DNA from: Candidatus Nanopelagicales bacterium
GTDB taxonomy: Bacteria; Actinomycetota; Actinomycetes; S36-B12
Assembly: GCA_018609125.1 (NCBI GenBank)
Contig: JABAYF010000014.1
Location: 1-47,683, forward strand
Direction of reading: 5' to 3'
DNA: 47,683 nt
In this document: positions 26,667 to 34,933 of the stretch, piece after piece
Position numbering within the stretch: the stretch's first letter is position 1
Layout: the number at the start of each line of letters is the position of its first letter
Program-made: the position numbers and the translations under genes
Notes under the pieces: model-generated
The model's input: only the letters and a program-made list of their open reading frames with translations
Told to the model about the DNA's origin: nothing
Database searches by the model: none

Positions 26667-27826
26667 TAGCGCCGTCCGAGCAACTGACGTGCGATCACTA
26701 TGCGCTGCACCTGGTTTGTGCCTTCGTAAATCTGGGTGATCTTGGCATCGCGCATCATGCGCTCAAGCGGGAAGTCACGCGTATAGCCGGCCCCGCCGAG
26801 CACCTGAACCGCATCGGTTGTGATTTCCATTGCGACGTCGGAGGCGAACGCTTTACATGTGGCGGACAAAAAAGTCAGATCGGCGTCATTGCGTTCACTG
26901 GCTGCTGCTGCAGCATAGGTGAGTTGACGTGCGGCTTCCAACTTCATCGCCATGTCGGCGAGCATGAACTGAATCCCTTGAAATGAAGCGATCGTCTTGC
27001 CGAACTGTTCGCGAATTTTGGCGTAGTCGGCTGCGGCATCAAGGGCGCCCTGAGCGATTCCAAGTGCCTGCGCGGCGATGGTGATGCGGGTGTGATCCAA
27101 GGTGTTCATGGCTAATGCGAAACCTGCACCTACGTCGCCGAGCCGGCGATCGTCGCCGATGACGACATTGTCCAGGTAGACCTCTCGGGTGGGGGAGCCC
27201 TTGATGCCGAGTTTGCGCTCGGGTGCGCCAAAGGACACGCCTCCATCGTCGGTGCTCACCAGGAATCCGGTTATGCCACCGCGGGTACCTTTGTCGGGGT
27301 CGGTGACTGCAAGCACCGTGTAGTACTTGCTGACCCCGGCGTTAGTGATCCACTTCTTGGAGCCGTTCAAGGTCCAAGAGTCGCCGTTGGCGATGGCGGT
27401 GGTGCGCATGGCACCGGCATCTGATCCGGCGTCGGTCTCAGACAGGCAGTAGCTGTACATGGCCTCGCCACTGGCCAGCGCGGGAAGATGCTCGCGCTTG
27501 AGTTCTTCAGAGCCGGCCAAAATAACCGGCATTGAGCCAAGTTTGTTCACCGCTGGAATCAAGGACGACGATGCGCAAGCGCGGGCGACCTCTTCAATGA
27601 TGAGGCACACGGCCAACGCATCAGCCTCTTGCCCGCCGTAGGCAGCCGGCACATGTGCTGCGTGTAGGTCAGCGGCCACGAGAGCATCGAGGGCTTCCTG
27701 CGGGAAGCGGGCTTGCTCGTCAACTTCTGCCGCATGGGGGGCGATTTTGTTGTCCGCGAGGGCTCGCACGGTCTCGCGCAGTTGGCGGTATTCATCGGGT
27801 AACGAGTACAGATCAAAGGTGGTCAC
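26666..27826 (-). CDS. Acyl-CoA dehydrogenase (short-chain/butyryl-like)
   Basis: A 386-residue FAD enzyme that introduces a 2,3 double bond in acyl-CoA. The family blocks are present: SYCLSETDAGSDAGAMRT, WTLNGSKKWITNAG, DHTRITIAAQALGIAQG, QVLGGAGYTRDFPLERMMRDAKI, and the C-terminal IYEGTNQVQR with the catalytic Glu. The GTG at 27824-27826 is chosen as start; another GTG six codons upstream falls inside a probable GntR operator. The gene heads an operon with the MFS transporter and the lipoprotein and is divergent from the amidohydrolase operon. Confidence 0.92.
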   Translation of the reverse strand: MTTFDLYSLPDEYRQLRETVRALADNKIAPHAAEVDEQARFPQEALDALVAADLHAAHVPAAYGGQEADALAVCLIIEEVARACASSSLIPAVNKLGSMPVILAGSEELKREHLPALASGEAMYSYCLSETDAGSDAGAMRTTAIANGDSWTLNGSKKWITNAGVSKYYTVLAVTDPDKGTRGGITGFLVSTDDGGVSFGAPERKLGIKGSPTREVYLDNVVIGDDRRLGDVGAGFALAMNTLDHTRITIAAQALGIAQGALDAAADYAKIREQFGKTIASFQGIQFMLADMAMKLEAARQLTYAAAAASERNDADLTFLSATCKAFASDVAMEITTDAVQVLGGAGYTRDFPLERMMRDAKITQIYEGTNQVQRIVIARQLLGRR

Positions 27827-27834
27827 AGGTCTAT

Positions 27835-27844
27835 TTGTACACAC
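27835..27844. promoter_or_regulatory. Candidate GntR operator (TTGTACACAC, 8 of 10)
   Basis: Differs from the TTGTATACAA palindrome of the island at two positions and lies 9 bases before the chosen start of the acyl-CoA dehydrogenase gene. Its closeness to the coding start would suit repression. A paired perfect site lies 64 bases away. Confidence 0.4.
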
Positions 27845-27907
27845 CTTTTCCAGAATCTGCGACCCCCGGGGTCAAATTGTGTGGCACAGTGCACACTAGC
27901 CTTCAAT

Positions 27908-27919
27908 GTTGTATACAAC
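27908..27919. promoter_or_regulatory. GntR operator, perfect 12-bp palindrome
   Basis: GTTGTATACAAC is a perfect palindrome containing the 10-bp consensus TTGTATACAA. It lies 65 bases upstream of the ATG of the seven-gene operon, in the divergent promoter region shared with the acyl-CoA dehydrogenase gene. The TGT-AT-ACA layout is typical of GntR-family operators. Confidence 0.75.
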
Positions 27920-27984
27920 TCGATAGGATCACCTCGATAGGACCACGATGGTGTGGTCTGCCCATCCAAGATCAGGGAGCAGTC

Positions 27985-28605
27985 ATGTCTGACGATGAAT
28001 TTGCACAGGCCGGATACGGCATGACCCCCGTGGGTTGGGGCGACCGACCCGCGATCGTTGCCGTTGACTTCCAGCAGGCATTTTGCGATCCGCAATTTTC
28101 CACCGGTCGTAGCGAGCACATCGCTGACTCAATTGTCAACGCCGAGAAAGTTCTCGAGGCCGGTCGAGCTGCTGGCATTCCCATCGTTCACACTGCGGTG
28201 GCGTGGAGTCATGACGATGAGTTCACCAACTGGAAAGTACCCAGCCTGCGCGATATCGCGCCCAATTCCCATGCAGCCCAGATTGTGCCGCAATTGTGGA
28301 ATGAATCAGACGTGTACTTACTCAAGCGCTACCCCTCAGCATTCTTCGGCACGGATCTCGCGACGATCCTGCGTAATCGCGCGGTCGACACCGTGCTGAT
28401 CATGGGCGTCACAACTTCCGGTTGCGTACGAGCCTCCATTATTGATTCCTTCAGCCACGGCTTTCGCACGATCGTGGTTGAAGACGCTTGCGGTGATCAA
28501 GAGCCGGTCGCACACGCCAACAACATGCGAGACGTTGAGCGTCGTTATGCGGACCTGGTGGACGCTGCCACCGCGGCGAAGCAGTTGGCTGCCCTGGTGC
28601 AGTGA
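27985..28605 (+). CDS. Isochorismatase-family amidohydrolase (N-carbamoylsarcosine amidase/maleamate amidase-like)
   Basis: A 206-residue cysteine hydrolase. The catalytic triad of the family is visible as Asp28 (VAVDFQQAFCD), Lys114 (YLLKRYPSAFFGTDL) and Cys147 (MGVTTSGCVRASIID). The GVTTSGCVR form resembles N-carbamoylsarcosine amidases and maleamate amidases more than nicotinamidases. E. coli RutB, which removes the carbamoyl group after RutA, belongs to the same superfamily, so a RutB-like role is possible (inference). The start has AGGGAGC in front of it; the frame is open upstream but the operator occupies that region. First gene of a seven-gene operon; it overlaps the next by four bases (GTGA). 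Confidence 0.88.
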   Translation: MSDDEFAQAGYGMTPVGWGDRPAIVAVDFQQAFCDPQFSTGRSEHIADSIVNAEKVLEAGRAAGIPIVHTAVAWSHDDEFTNWKVPSLRDIAPNSHAAQIVPQLWNESDVYLLKRYPSAFFGTDLATILRNRAVDTVLIMGVTTSGCVRASIIDSFSHGFRTIVVEDACGDQEPVAHANNMRDVERRYADLVDAATAAKQLAALVQ

Positions 28606-29120
28606 CATCACTGGCCGCGGTCACGGGGAGGTTTCAGCCGTTTCACGTCGCCCACCTGGAGTTGGTGCAGATCGCGCTCGCTTCAGCTGACCGGGTTGTT
28701 ATTGGCATCACAAACCCCGACCCGCAATCGCGCCGCGCACACCCTGACTCAAGCCATCGACATTTGCCTGAGGCAAACCCCTTCACCTATTACCAGCGTT
28801 ATCGCATGATCGGTGCAGCCATCGAACGAGCAGGTGTGCAAAAGCGTGTCGACATCGTTGCGTTTCCGCTAGAAACACCCGATGTGTGGGAGCACTACAT
28901 TCCACTCACTGCGGTGCAGTTCGTTCGCGTGTACACATCATGGGAAGTGGCCAAGGTTGACCGCTTGCGGGCCGGCGGCTATCGGGTTGAGGAAGTTGCG
29001 CACGAAGTAGCACAACCGTTGCGTTCCACCGATATCCGAGAAGCGCTCGGCATCGACAGCGGTGACATGCAATGGCGCGAGCTGGTGCCGCCGGGAGTCG
29101 CCGAGGTGTTAGCGCCATGA
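28602..29120 (+). CDS. NadM-like nucleotidyltransferase
   Basis: A 172-residue protein of the HxGH nucleotidyltransferase superfamily. The N-terminal GRFQPFHVAH and the C-terminal LRSTDIRE (ISSTxxR-type) motifs bind ATP and the acceptor phosphate; the overall look is of archaeal-type NMN adenylyltransferase NadM. A housekeeping NAD role would be odd in the middle of a catabolic operon, so it may adenylylate a pathway intermediate or recycle a cofactor (inference). It starts with GTG overlapping the previous stop and ends overlapping the next start (ATGA). Confidence 0.82.
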   Translation: MTSLAAVTGRFQPFHVAHLELVQIALASADRVVIGITNPDPQSRRAHPDSSHRHLPEANPFTYYQRYRMIGAAIERAGVQKRVDIVAFPLETPDVWEHYIPLTAVQFVRVYTSWEVAKVDRLRAGGYRVEEVAHEVAQPLRSTDIREALGIDSGDMQWRELVPPGVAEVLAP

Positions 29121-30517
29121 GTGCGGCCATGACGGTGGACGATTCCATTCCTGCCCTGCTGGTGATTCTTGACGGCCTCGGCGATCTGCCGTGCGCGGTC
29201 TTGGGCGGGGAGACACCTGCCGAGTACGCAGATACGCCGGTACTCGATGAACTCACCAGTCGCGGTGTCACCGGAACGCATGTTCCCTTCGGTCCTGGGC
29301 GGGCGACCTCGAGCGAGCGTTCCCACTGGGCCATGTTCGGGTTGTCTGACGTGCCTTTTCCCGGACGAGCGATCTTAGAGTTGGCCGGCGTTGGTCAGTC
29401 AGTGCCCTGGGGCACGCCCATGTGGCATTTCGCTCTTCGATCGGGTCAAGCATCGCAATTAGGACTCCTGGTCACCGGGAGAGCCGGGTTGGCAGAGGCC
29501 GACGAAGCCGCGTCGCTCGGGGCGCTGCTCATGGCCGGTGTGTTTCAACAAACCTTCGATGGCATCAGGTTTGAACTCCTGCCAGTGCGAGCGGGGGAGT
29601 GGTCGCTGGTGGCTCATGGTGCACAGTCCGTCGAGGTGTCCGATTCTGATCCGCTGTTTGAACATGTGCATCCATGGATGCGACCGGTGCCAACCGCAGC
29701 TGCGCTGGCTGCAGGGGGTGTGCGGCAACGAGAAGCCGAACGCAGCGCGAGAGCGTTGGAAAGCCTGCTGATCGCAGTACACACGGAGTTACTCGGCGAT
29801 GGCACCCAATGGTGCGTTCCCACAACAAAGTGGGGGTCCTATCTTGATGGACCCCTGTCCTTTGGCGACCTCGTGGGTGTTCCCGGAGCCATGACCGGAA
29901 GTAGCGCTCTATATCGCGGTCTCTCACGCGTGCTCACGATGGATCTCATTTCTGAGGCAGGTGTGGGTGAGCCAACGGTGCCCGATGGTGAGAATCTTAG
30001 CGCTGGGCTGGATCATCGATTGATTGCCGCCGGTGAGTACCTGGGTGGATCCCATGGCTTTGTGCACGTGCACACCAAGGCCACCGACGAGGCAGGGCAC
30101 CGGAAGGATCCTCTTCACAAGGTTGCCGTCATTGAGGCCTGCGATGCAGCCCTCTCGCCGCTGTTGGAGTTGAGCGAAAGCGTTTCGATTATTGTTACCG
30201 GGGATCATGCGACACCGTCAGTCACATCGATGCTGCACAGCGGTGACCCCACGCCACTACTGATGTGCGGGCCAGATGTTCGCCCAGATGCCGTGGGTAC
30301 GTTCGGTGAAACTAGCTGCGGTCAAGGTGCACTCGGACAATTGCGTGCAAGTGACATCGCTCCGGTCATTTTCGCCAACGCCCGGCGCCCATTCTTCATC
30401 GGCCACCGACCTGGAGCCCATGTCACCGCAGCCATGCCCCAGGCCGTCTCACCCATGATGATCCCGTTCCAACCACCACCCCACGAGAAATCACCCCCCA
30501 GGAGAAATGACACATGA
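29117..30517 (+). CDS. ApgM-like phosphoglycerate mutase / alkaline phosphatase superfamily enzyme
   Basis: A 466-residue metalloenzyme resembling archaeal-type cofactor-independent phosphoglycerate mutase. The probable two-metal site is complete: Asp19 in LVILDGLGD, the Ser nucleophile region RATSSERSHW, Asp and His in KATDEAGHRKDPLHK, Asp-His in VTGDHATPS, and His in SMLHSGDPTPL. The nucleophile segment differs from the usual TGSD form, so it may act on another phosphomonoester or as a phosphatase. The ATG is chosen because it gives an ATGA overlap with the previous gene; the frame is open further upstream. The last 25 residues are Pro-rich. Confidence 0.8.
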   Translation: MSAAMTVDDSIPALLVILDGLGDLPCAVLGGETPAEYADTPVLDELTSRGVTGTHVPFGPGRATSSERSHWAMFGLSDVPFPGRAILELAGVGQSVPWGTPMWHFALRSGQASQLGLLVTGRAGLAEADEAASLGALLMAGVFQQTFDGIRFELLPVRAGEWSLVAHGAQSVEVSDSDPLFEHVHPWMRPVPTAAALAAGGVRQREAERSARALESLLIAVHTELLGDGTQWCVPTTKWGSYLDGPLSFGDLVGVPGAMTGSSALYRGLSRVLTMDLISEAGVGEPTVPDGENLSAGLDHRLIAAGEYLGGSHGFVHVHTKATDEAGHRKDPLHKVAVIEACDAALSPLLELSESVSIIVTGDHATPSVTSMLHSGDPTPLLMCGPDVRPDAVGTFGETSCGQGALGQLRASDIAPVIFANARRPFFIGHRPGAHVTAAMPQAVSPMMIPFQPPPHEKSPPRRNDT

Positions 30518-31833
30518 CTACACCGGGCCCTCTTTCCGCAGACGTCTTGGCTCAAGACAGCGCCCCACCCGAACGGTTACATGGTGTTCTCGAAACTGTT
30601 CGCGGGCTCTACAACAATGTCGTTCAGCCGCGCGAGGATGCGCTTCGACATCGCTTAGATGATGAACGTCAGTATCTTGATTCTGACGGTCGGCTACATC
30701 CGGAAATCATTGCGGCACGGCGAGAAATCATGGCCGCCGCAGGCGAGGCAGGTATCTATAGCGCTCACCTGCCCACGCACTTGGGTGGCGGTGGCTATAG
30801 CCGTGAAGACATGATCTACATCGAAGAGCTGGTGTATTCCTACGGTGTCGGGCTTAATCCAGCCCTACTGTCATGGTCAGAGGGAGCCACTCCTCGCCTG
30901 CTGTTCGCCCACGATCATCAACGTGAGGAGTTCACCGATCCACTCGTCCAGGGCCGAAAGACCTCTTTGCACGGAGTTACCGAGTCAAGCGCGGGCAGTA
31001 ACCTGTTCGATATGAAGACGCGCGCGGTGCGCAAGGGTGACGACTGGGTACTGAGCGGATCCAAGGCTTACATCACCAACTACTTTGATGCCGATGTGGC
31101 CCAGGTGCTGGCGATGACCGACGTTGACGGTGGCCGAAAAGCGTTCACCTACTTCATGTTCGATGCCCGAGCAGCACAAAAGAGCGGCTACCGACTTGGC
31201 TCGCTCTATCAAACGATGTTTGGTGATGGCTATACCGGCGAAATCCACTTCGATGACCTCGTCCTGCCGCAAAGTGCGGTGCTAGGCGAAGTTGGTCAGG
31301 GATTTGATATCGCCGTTATGTCTTTCAATTACACCCGGATGCGCCGCGCCGGCATGTGCTCGGGATGGAATAAGTATCTCATCCAAAAGAGCCTCGAACG
31401 CGTGACCAACCGAGAAGTTGGCGGTCGTCCCCTCGGCGCCAACCAGGGCATCCAGTGGATGATCGCTGACATGTATGTCGACTGGTTACAGGCAAGGTCG
31501 CTGTCGCTGGAAGTGGCTCGCGCCATTGATACGCCTGGCCCCTGGCACCGGATCCCGCGGCCGACCGATGAAATCCGTCGTATCTGTGCCCTAAAGGTAA
31601 GCAACGATGAGAGCTTCTATCGCGTTGCGGACCGCGCGTTACAGGTTCACGGAGGTGCGGGCGTCATGCGCGATACATCTATTAATAAGTTGTTCCAAAT
31701 CGCTCGAAACCTACGTATCCCGGGCGGCACCGATGAGGTGCAGCGCACCACGATTGCCGAATCGCTCGGACTTCGCTTTGACGCTAGCAAGACATCGGGA
31801 ACATCCTCATCAACATCACAGAAGAAAGGCTGA
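30514..31833 (+). CDS. Acyl-CoA dehydrogenase, ACAD10/11-like
   Basis: A 439-residue FAD acyl-CoA dehydrogenase. It has HGVTESSAGSNLFDMKT and WVLSGSKAYITNYFDADV in the FAD and substrate region, then FDIAVMSFNYTRMRRAG and QVHGGAGVMRDTSINK. At the usual C-terminal catalytic Glu position (YEGT) it reads IPGGTDEVQR, so that Glu is missing; the closest look is to the ACAD10/ACAD11/LvaC-type group. In that group the substrate can be a 4-hydroxyacyl-CoA processed via a phosphorylated intermediate (established for ACAD10/11 and levulinate catabolism). The start overlaps the upstream stop by four bases. A Ser/Thr-rich tail ends the protein. Confidence 0.82.
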   Translation: MTTPGPLSADVLAQDSAPPERLHGVLETVRGLYNNVVQPREDALRHRLDDERQYLDSDGRLHPEIIAARREIMAAAGEAGIYSAHLPTHLGGGGYSREDMIYIEELVYSYGVGLNPALLSWSEGATPRLLFAHDHQREEFTDPLVQGRKTSLHGVTESSAGSNLFDMKTRAVRKGDDWVLSGSKAYITNYFDADVAQVLAMTDVDGGRKAFTYFMFDARAAQKSGYRLGSLYQTMFGDGYTGEIHFDDLVLPQSAVLGEVGQGFDIAVMSFNYTRMRRAGMCSGWNKYLIQKSLERVTNREVGGRPLGANQGIQWMIADMYVDWLQARSLSLEVARAIDTPGPWHRIPRPTDEIRRICALKVSNDESFYRVADRALQVHGGAGVMRDTSINKLFQIARNLRIPGGTDEVQRTTIAESLGLRFDASKTSGTSSSTSQKKG

Positions 31834-31839
31834 ACCGTC

Positions 31840-33222
31840 ATGACACAGGATTCAATCGCCGCCCGAATCGGCACCTGGGCAAGTGATGTGCAATGGAGTG
31901 ATGTCCCCACCAACGTTCGAGAGCGTGCAGCACTTCACGTGTTGGACTGCATCGGATTGGCCTTCGCCTCGACCCGAGATGAGTTTGCCACCGTGGCTGC
32001 TAGCGCAACAGCCACTCCAGGTAATGCCGGAGTCATCGGCATGCCTCAACGTCTAGAGACGGCTCAGGCGGCACTGCTCAACGGAATCTTGGTCCATGGC
32101 CTCGACTATGACGACACACATCCGTCCGGGGTGATTCATGCCTCTGCGTCGGCACTGCCTGCAGCCATGGTTATCGCAGAGCGCGATCATCTCAGTGGCA
32201 GTGATCTGCTTCTCGGCTACCTGATGGCGGTTGAGGTATCAGCCCGAGTGGGTGCAGGTGCGAATAGCGGTTTCCACGCCAAGGGATTCCACCCGACCGG
32301 CCTTGTTGGCGCTTTTGGTTCGGCTGTGGCCATCGCTCGCCTCAATGGTGGCGATGCGGCAACAATTGCTGCAGCGCAGGGCATTGTCGGCAGCCTGGCA
32401 GCCGGATCGCTTCAGTTCCTGGACACCGGTGCCTGGACCAAACGGATGCACCCGGGTTGGGCCGCCCTTACCGCGTTGAATTCGGTAAACTTCGCCCAAG
32501 CAGGTTGGCAGTCACCCCCGGATGTGTACGAGGGTCGTTTCGGTTTGTATGCGGCGCACACGCCAGATGGTCACGCGGTTGATCCAGAGCGCGCTGTGCG
32601 TGGCTTAGGTGATGATTGGGAACTGTTGCGGGTAGCCATTAAGCCTTTCCCCGCCTGCCACTTCACCCACGCGTTTGCGGATGCCACGATTGCGTTGGTG
32701 ACGGAGAACAATCTGACCGGCGATGATATTGCTGAGATTGTGTGTCTAGTGCCAGAACAGATTATCCCGGTGGTGTGTGAACCAGCGGCGGCAAAATTGA
32801 CACCGAAGTCCGATTACGATGCGAAGTTCTCGCTTCCTTTCGTGGTGGGCGCATCAGCCACAAAGCATCGCTTCGGTTTGGCCGAGTTGCTGCCCGATGC
32901 CCTTGTTGATCGTGGCACATTGGCTGTGGCAGAACGTGTTCGCTATGAAGTTGACCTCACCGGTACCTTCCCGCAGCACTTCTGCGGTGAGGTCATCCTG
33001 CGTACCACCGATGGTCGAGAACTACGCCATCGCGAGGCCATCAACCGTGGTGCAGAAGAACGTCCGTTGTCCAAGGACGACATTGAGGCGAAATTCCTGG
33101 AGAACGTCGAGTTGGTGACCACTCGGGCAACAGCAGAACGGGTACTTAATTCCGTGCTAGGCCTGGCTGACACCAAGGACGCCGCAGATGCCGTCAACGT
33201 GTGGCGGGGCCAAGACTCCTAA
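31840..33222 (+). CDS. MmgE/PrpD family protein
   Basis: A 460-residue member of the family that includes 2-methylcitrate dehydratase PrpD, cis-aconitate decarboxylase and other tricarboxylate or dicarboxylate lyases. Characteristic segments: HVLDCIGLAFAS, NGILVHGLDYDDTHPSGVIHAS (active-site Asp-Asp-Thr-His), FHPTGLVGAFGSA and IKPFPACHFTHAFADA. The exact substrate is unknown; the downstream methyltransferase resembles trans-aconitate methyltransferase, which hints at aconitate-like acids. AAGAAAGGCTGA precedes the ATG, 6 bases after the previous stop. It ends with TAATG, overlapping the selD start. Confidence 0.85.
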   Translation: MTQDSIAARIGTWASDVQWSDVPTNVRERAALHVLDCIGLAFASTRDEFATVAASATATPGNAGVIGMPQRLETAQAALLNGILVHGLDYDDTHPSGVIHASASALPAAMVIAERDHLSGSDLLLGYLMAVEVSARVGAGANSGFHAKGFHPTGLVGAFGSAVAIARLNGGDAATIAAAQGIVGSLAAGSLQFLDTGAWTKRMHPGWAALTALNSVNFAQAGWQSPPDVYEGRFGLYAAHTPDGHAVDPERAVRGLGDDWELLRVAIKPFPACHFTHAFADATIALVTENNLTGDDIAEIVCLVPEQIIPVVCEPAAAKLTPKSDYDAKFSLPFVVGASATKHRFGLAELLPDALVDRGTLAVAERVRYEVDLTGTFPQHFCGEVILRTTDGRELRHREAINRGAEERPLSKDDIEAKFLENVELVTTRATAERVLNSVLGLADTKDAADAVNVWRGQDS

Positions 33223-34214
33223 TGCTGCTCACTCCGCCCCGTGAATGCGGTGGCTGTGCGGCGAAGGCCGACCCGAGTTTGGTGGCCCATGTGGTTCGCC
33301 ATGCTCGGGTTGGTCAGCGCCCCGCGAATGAACTGATCGGGCTGCGCGAAGCTGACGATGCGGCCGTGCAGCGCATCTGTGACGATGTTGCTCTGGTGAC
33401 GACCGTTGATGGTTTTCCACCACCCTTTGAGGACCCGTCAGATTACGGTGCCGTCGCAGCTGCAAATGCTGTTGCCGATGTGTACGCGATGGGCGCACAG
33501 GTGCAAACTGCCCTGTGTTTCTTGGCCTTTCCACGTGATACCGACCCGGCCTATCTCGGTGCGATCATGCGGTCGGCAGCCCAGGTCGTTGCTGACTGCG
33601 GTGGGGCTGTTGTTGGTGGCCACACTGTGCACAGCGCCGCAGGTGTTTTCAGCCTGAGCGTGACCGGTCTTGTTCATCCCGATCGCGTATGGGCGGCTAC
33701 CGGTGCGCAACCGGGTGATGCCCTCGTGCTGAGCAAGCCACTGGGAACCGGGCTAGCCGTTTCGGCGCACCAGTCGGGTTCGTTTGAGTCTGCGATCGCC
33801 ATCATGCGGGAAACAGTGCAGGCAGCGGCTACCGATCTGCACGCGATGCGGCGGGCCCCTTCAGCGGTGACCGATGTTTCCGGTTACGGCCTTCTCGGGC
33901 ACTTGAAAGAGATGACACGCGCGGGTGGAATTGCCATGAGGATTGACGCGTCCAGGGTTCCCGTCGCACCCGGTGCGCGCCTGCTAGCCAGCACCGGTGT
34001 GCGCACTGGAGCACACGAAACAAACCTAGAGTACGTGCGCAAATCTTTGACCGGGCAGTCCAGCGACGATGACCTCGCTATCCTCCTTGACCCACAAACC
34101 TCCGGTGGCCTCCTGGCAGCGGTTGCCCCCGATGAGATTCCTGACTCCTTCGTTCGAATCGGTACCGTAGTCGCGGCCACCGACGATGAATCAACCCTGG
34201 TGGTGTCTGCATGA
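33222..34214 (+). CDS. selD: Selenide, water dikinase (selenophosphate synthase) SelD
   Basis: A 330-residue PurM-superfamily enzyme that makes selenophosphate from selenide and ATP. The N-terminal catalytic motif appears as CGGCAAK with Cys12 and Lys15, the C-x-x-K spacing of SelD. Further SelD blocks: FPPPFEDPSDYG, ANAVADVYAMGA, VVGGHTVHS, LSKPLGTGLA, VTDVSGYGLLGHL and LLDPQTSGGLL. It is thus a bona fide SelD by sequence. No selA, selB, SelU or Sec tRNA gene is in the window, so the use of selenophosphate here is unexplained. It is translationally coupled to the genes on both sides (one-base and four-base overlaps). Confidence 0.88.
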   Translation: MLLTPPRECGGCAAKADPSLVAHVVRHARVGQRPANELIGLREADDAAVQRICDDVALVTTVDGFPPPFEDPSDYGAVAAANAVADVYAMGAQVQTALCFLAFPRDTDPAYLGAIMRSAAQVVADCGGAVVGGHTVHSAAGVFSLSVTGLVHPDRVWAATGAQPGDALVLSKPLGTGLAVSAHQSGSFESAIAIMRETVQAAATDLHAMRRAPSAVTDVSGYGLLGHLKEMTRAGGIAMRIDASRVPVAPGARLLASTGVRTGAHETNLEYVRKSLTGQSSDDDLAILLDPQTSGGLLAAVAPDEIPDSFVRIGTVVAATDDESTLVVSA

Positions 34215-34933
34215 ACGTTCACTGGCAACCGGCAAAATACGATTCCCTCCCACTCCCGCACGAGGGCTGGGGCGCCCGGGTGGTCGCCGGATTCGACTTT
34301 CGTGGAGACGAAACGGTCATTGACGCCGGTTGCGGTACCGGCCGTGATGCTGAGTATGCGCTCTGGAATTTGCCCCGGGGTCGCATCATTGGCTTGGATG
34401 CTTCACCGTCGATGCAGGCAGCCTTCACCTCCCGATTCGCTCACGAAGAACGAGCTAAGATTCTTGCTGCTGACCTCAGCGAGCCGTGGCCGGTGGATGC
34501 TGCCTGCGCTGACGCAGTGATGTCGGTGGCTGCGTTTCACTGGCTGCCCAGCCACGATCGGGTGTGGCACAACGTGGCCGCTGCGCTCAAGCCCGGCGGA
34601 GTTGTGCGAGTCGATGCCGGTGGGGAGGGTAACCTGGTGCGCCTGCTCGAAGTGGTGGATGCGGTCGGAGCAAGTTCGTCGCTGCCGGAGTGGAATTACG
34701 CGGGTGTGGAAGACACCCTGGGTCAACTGCGGGCAGCAGGCTTGGTGCCTGTGTCGGTGGAATTGCGCGAAGAACCGGCCTACTTCGACAATGATGAAGT
34801 GTATGCCGACTACCTCAGAAGTGTTGTGTTGCACAAACTTTCTGAGATTGAGCGCATGCAGGTTGCGGGCTTGATGGGGGATCGTTGCGTAGATTACGTG
34901 CGACTTGAAGTCACAGCGGTGAAGCCAGGCTAG
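34211..34933 (+). CDS. SAM-dependent methyltransferase, trans-aconitate methyltransferase-like
   Basis: A 240-residue class I methyltransferase. The SAM-binding motif VIDAGCGTGRDAE lies near residue 40, the LDASPSMQ acidic loop follows, and FHWLPSHDRVWHNVAAALKPGG resembles the LQW/FHW loop of trans-aconitate 2-methyltransferases (Tam). It would methylate a carboxylate or perhaps a selenium/sulfur compound given the adjacent selD (inference). Last gene of the seven-gene operon. Its TAG stop interlocks with the stop of the convergent ABC ATPase gene (CTAG, 34930-34933). Confidence 0.82.
   Translation: MNVHWQPAKYDSLPLPHEGWGARVVAGFDFRGDETVIDAGCGTGRDAEYALWNLPRGRIIGLDASPSMQAAFTSRFAHEERAKILAADLSEPWPVDAACADAVMSVAAFHWLPSHDRVWHNVAAALKPGGVVRVDAGGEGNLVRLLEVVDAVGASSSLPEWNYAGVEDTLGQLRAAGLVPVSVELREEPAYFDNDEVYADYLRSVVLHKLSEIERMQVAGLMGDRCVDYVRLEVTAVKPG

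Noticed and set aside
27842-27844. Upstream GTG as start of the acyl-CoA dehydrogenase
   Set aside because: It lies inside the candidate operator and adds six residues not typical of the family; the GTG at 27824-27826 is preferred, though not proven.
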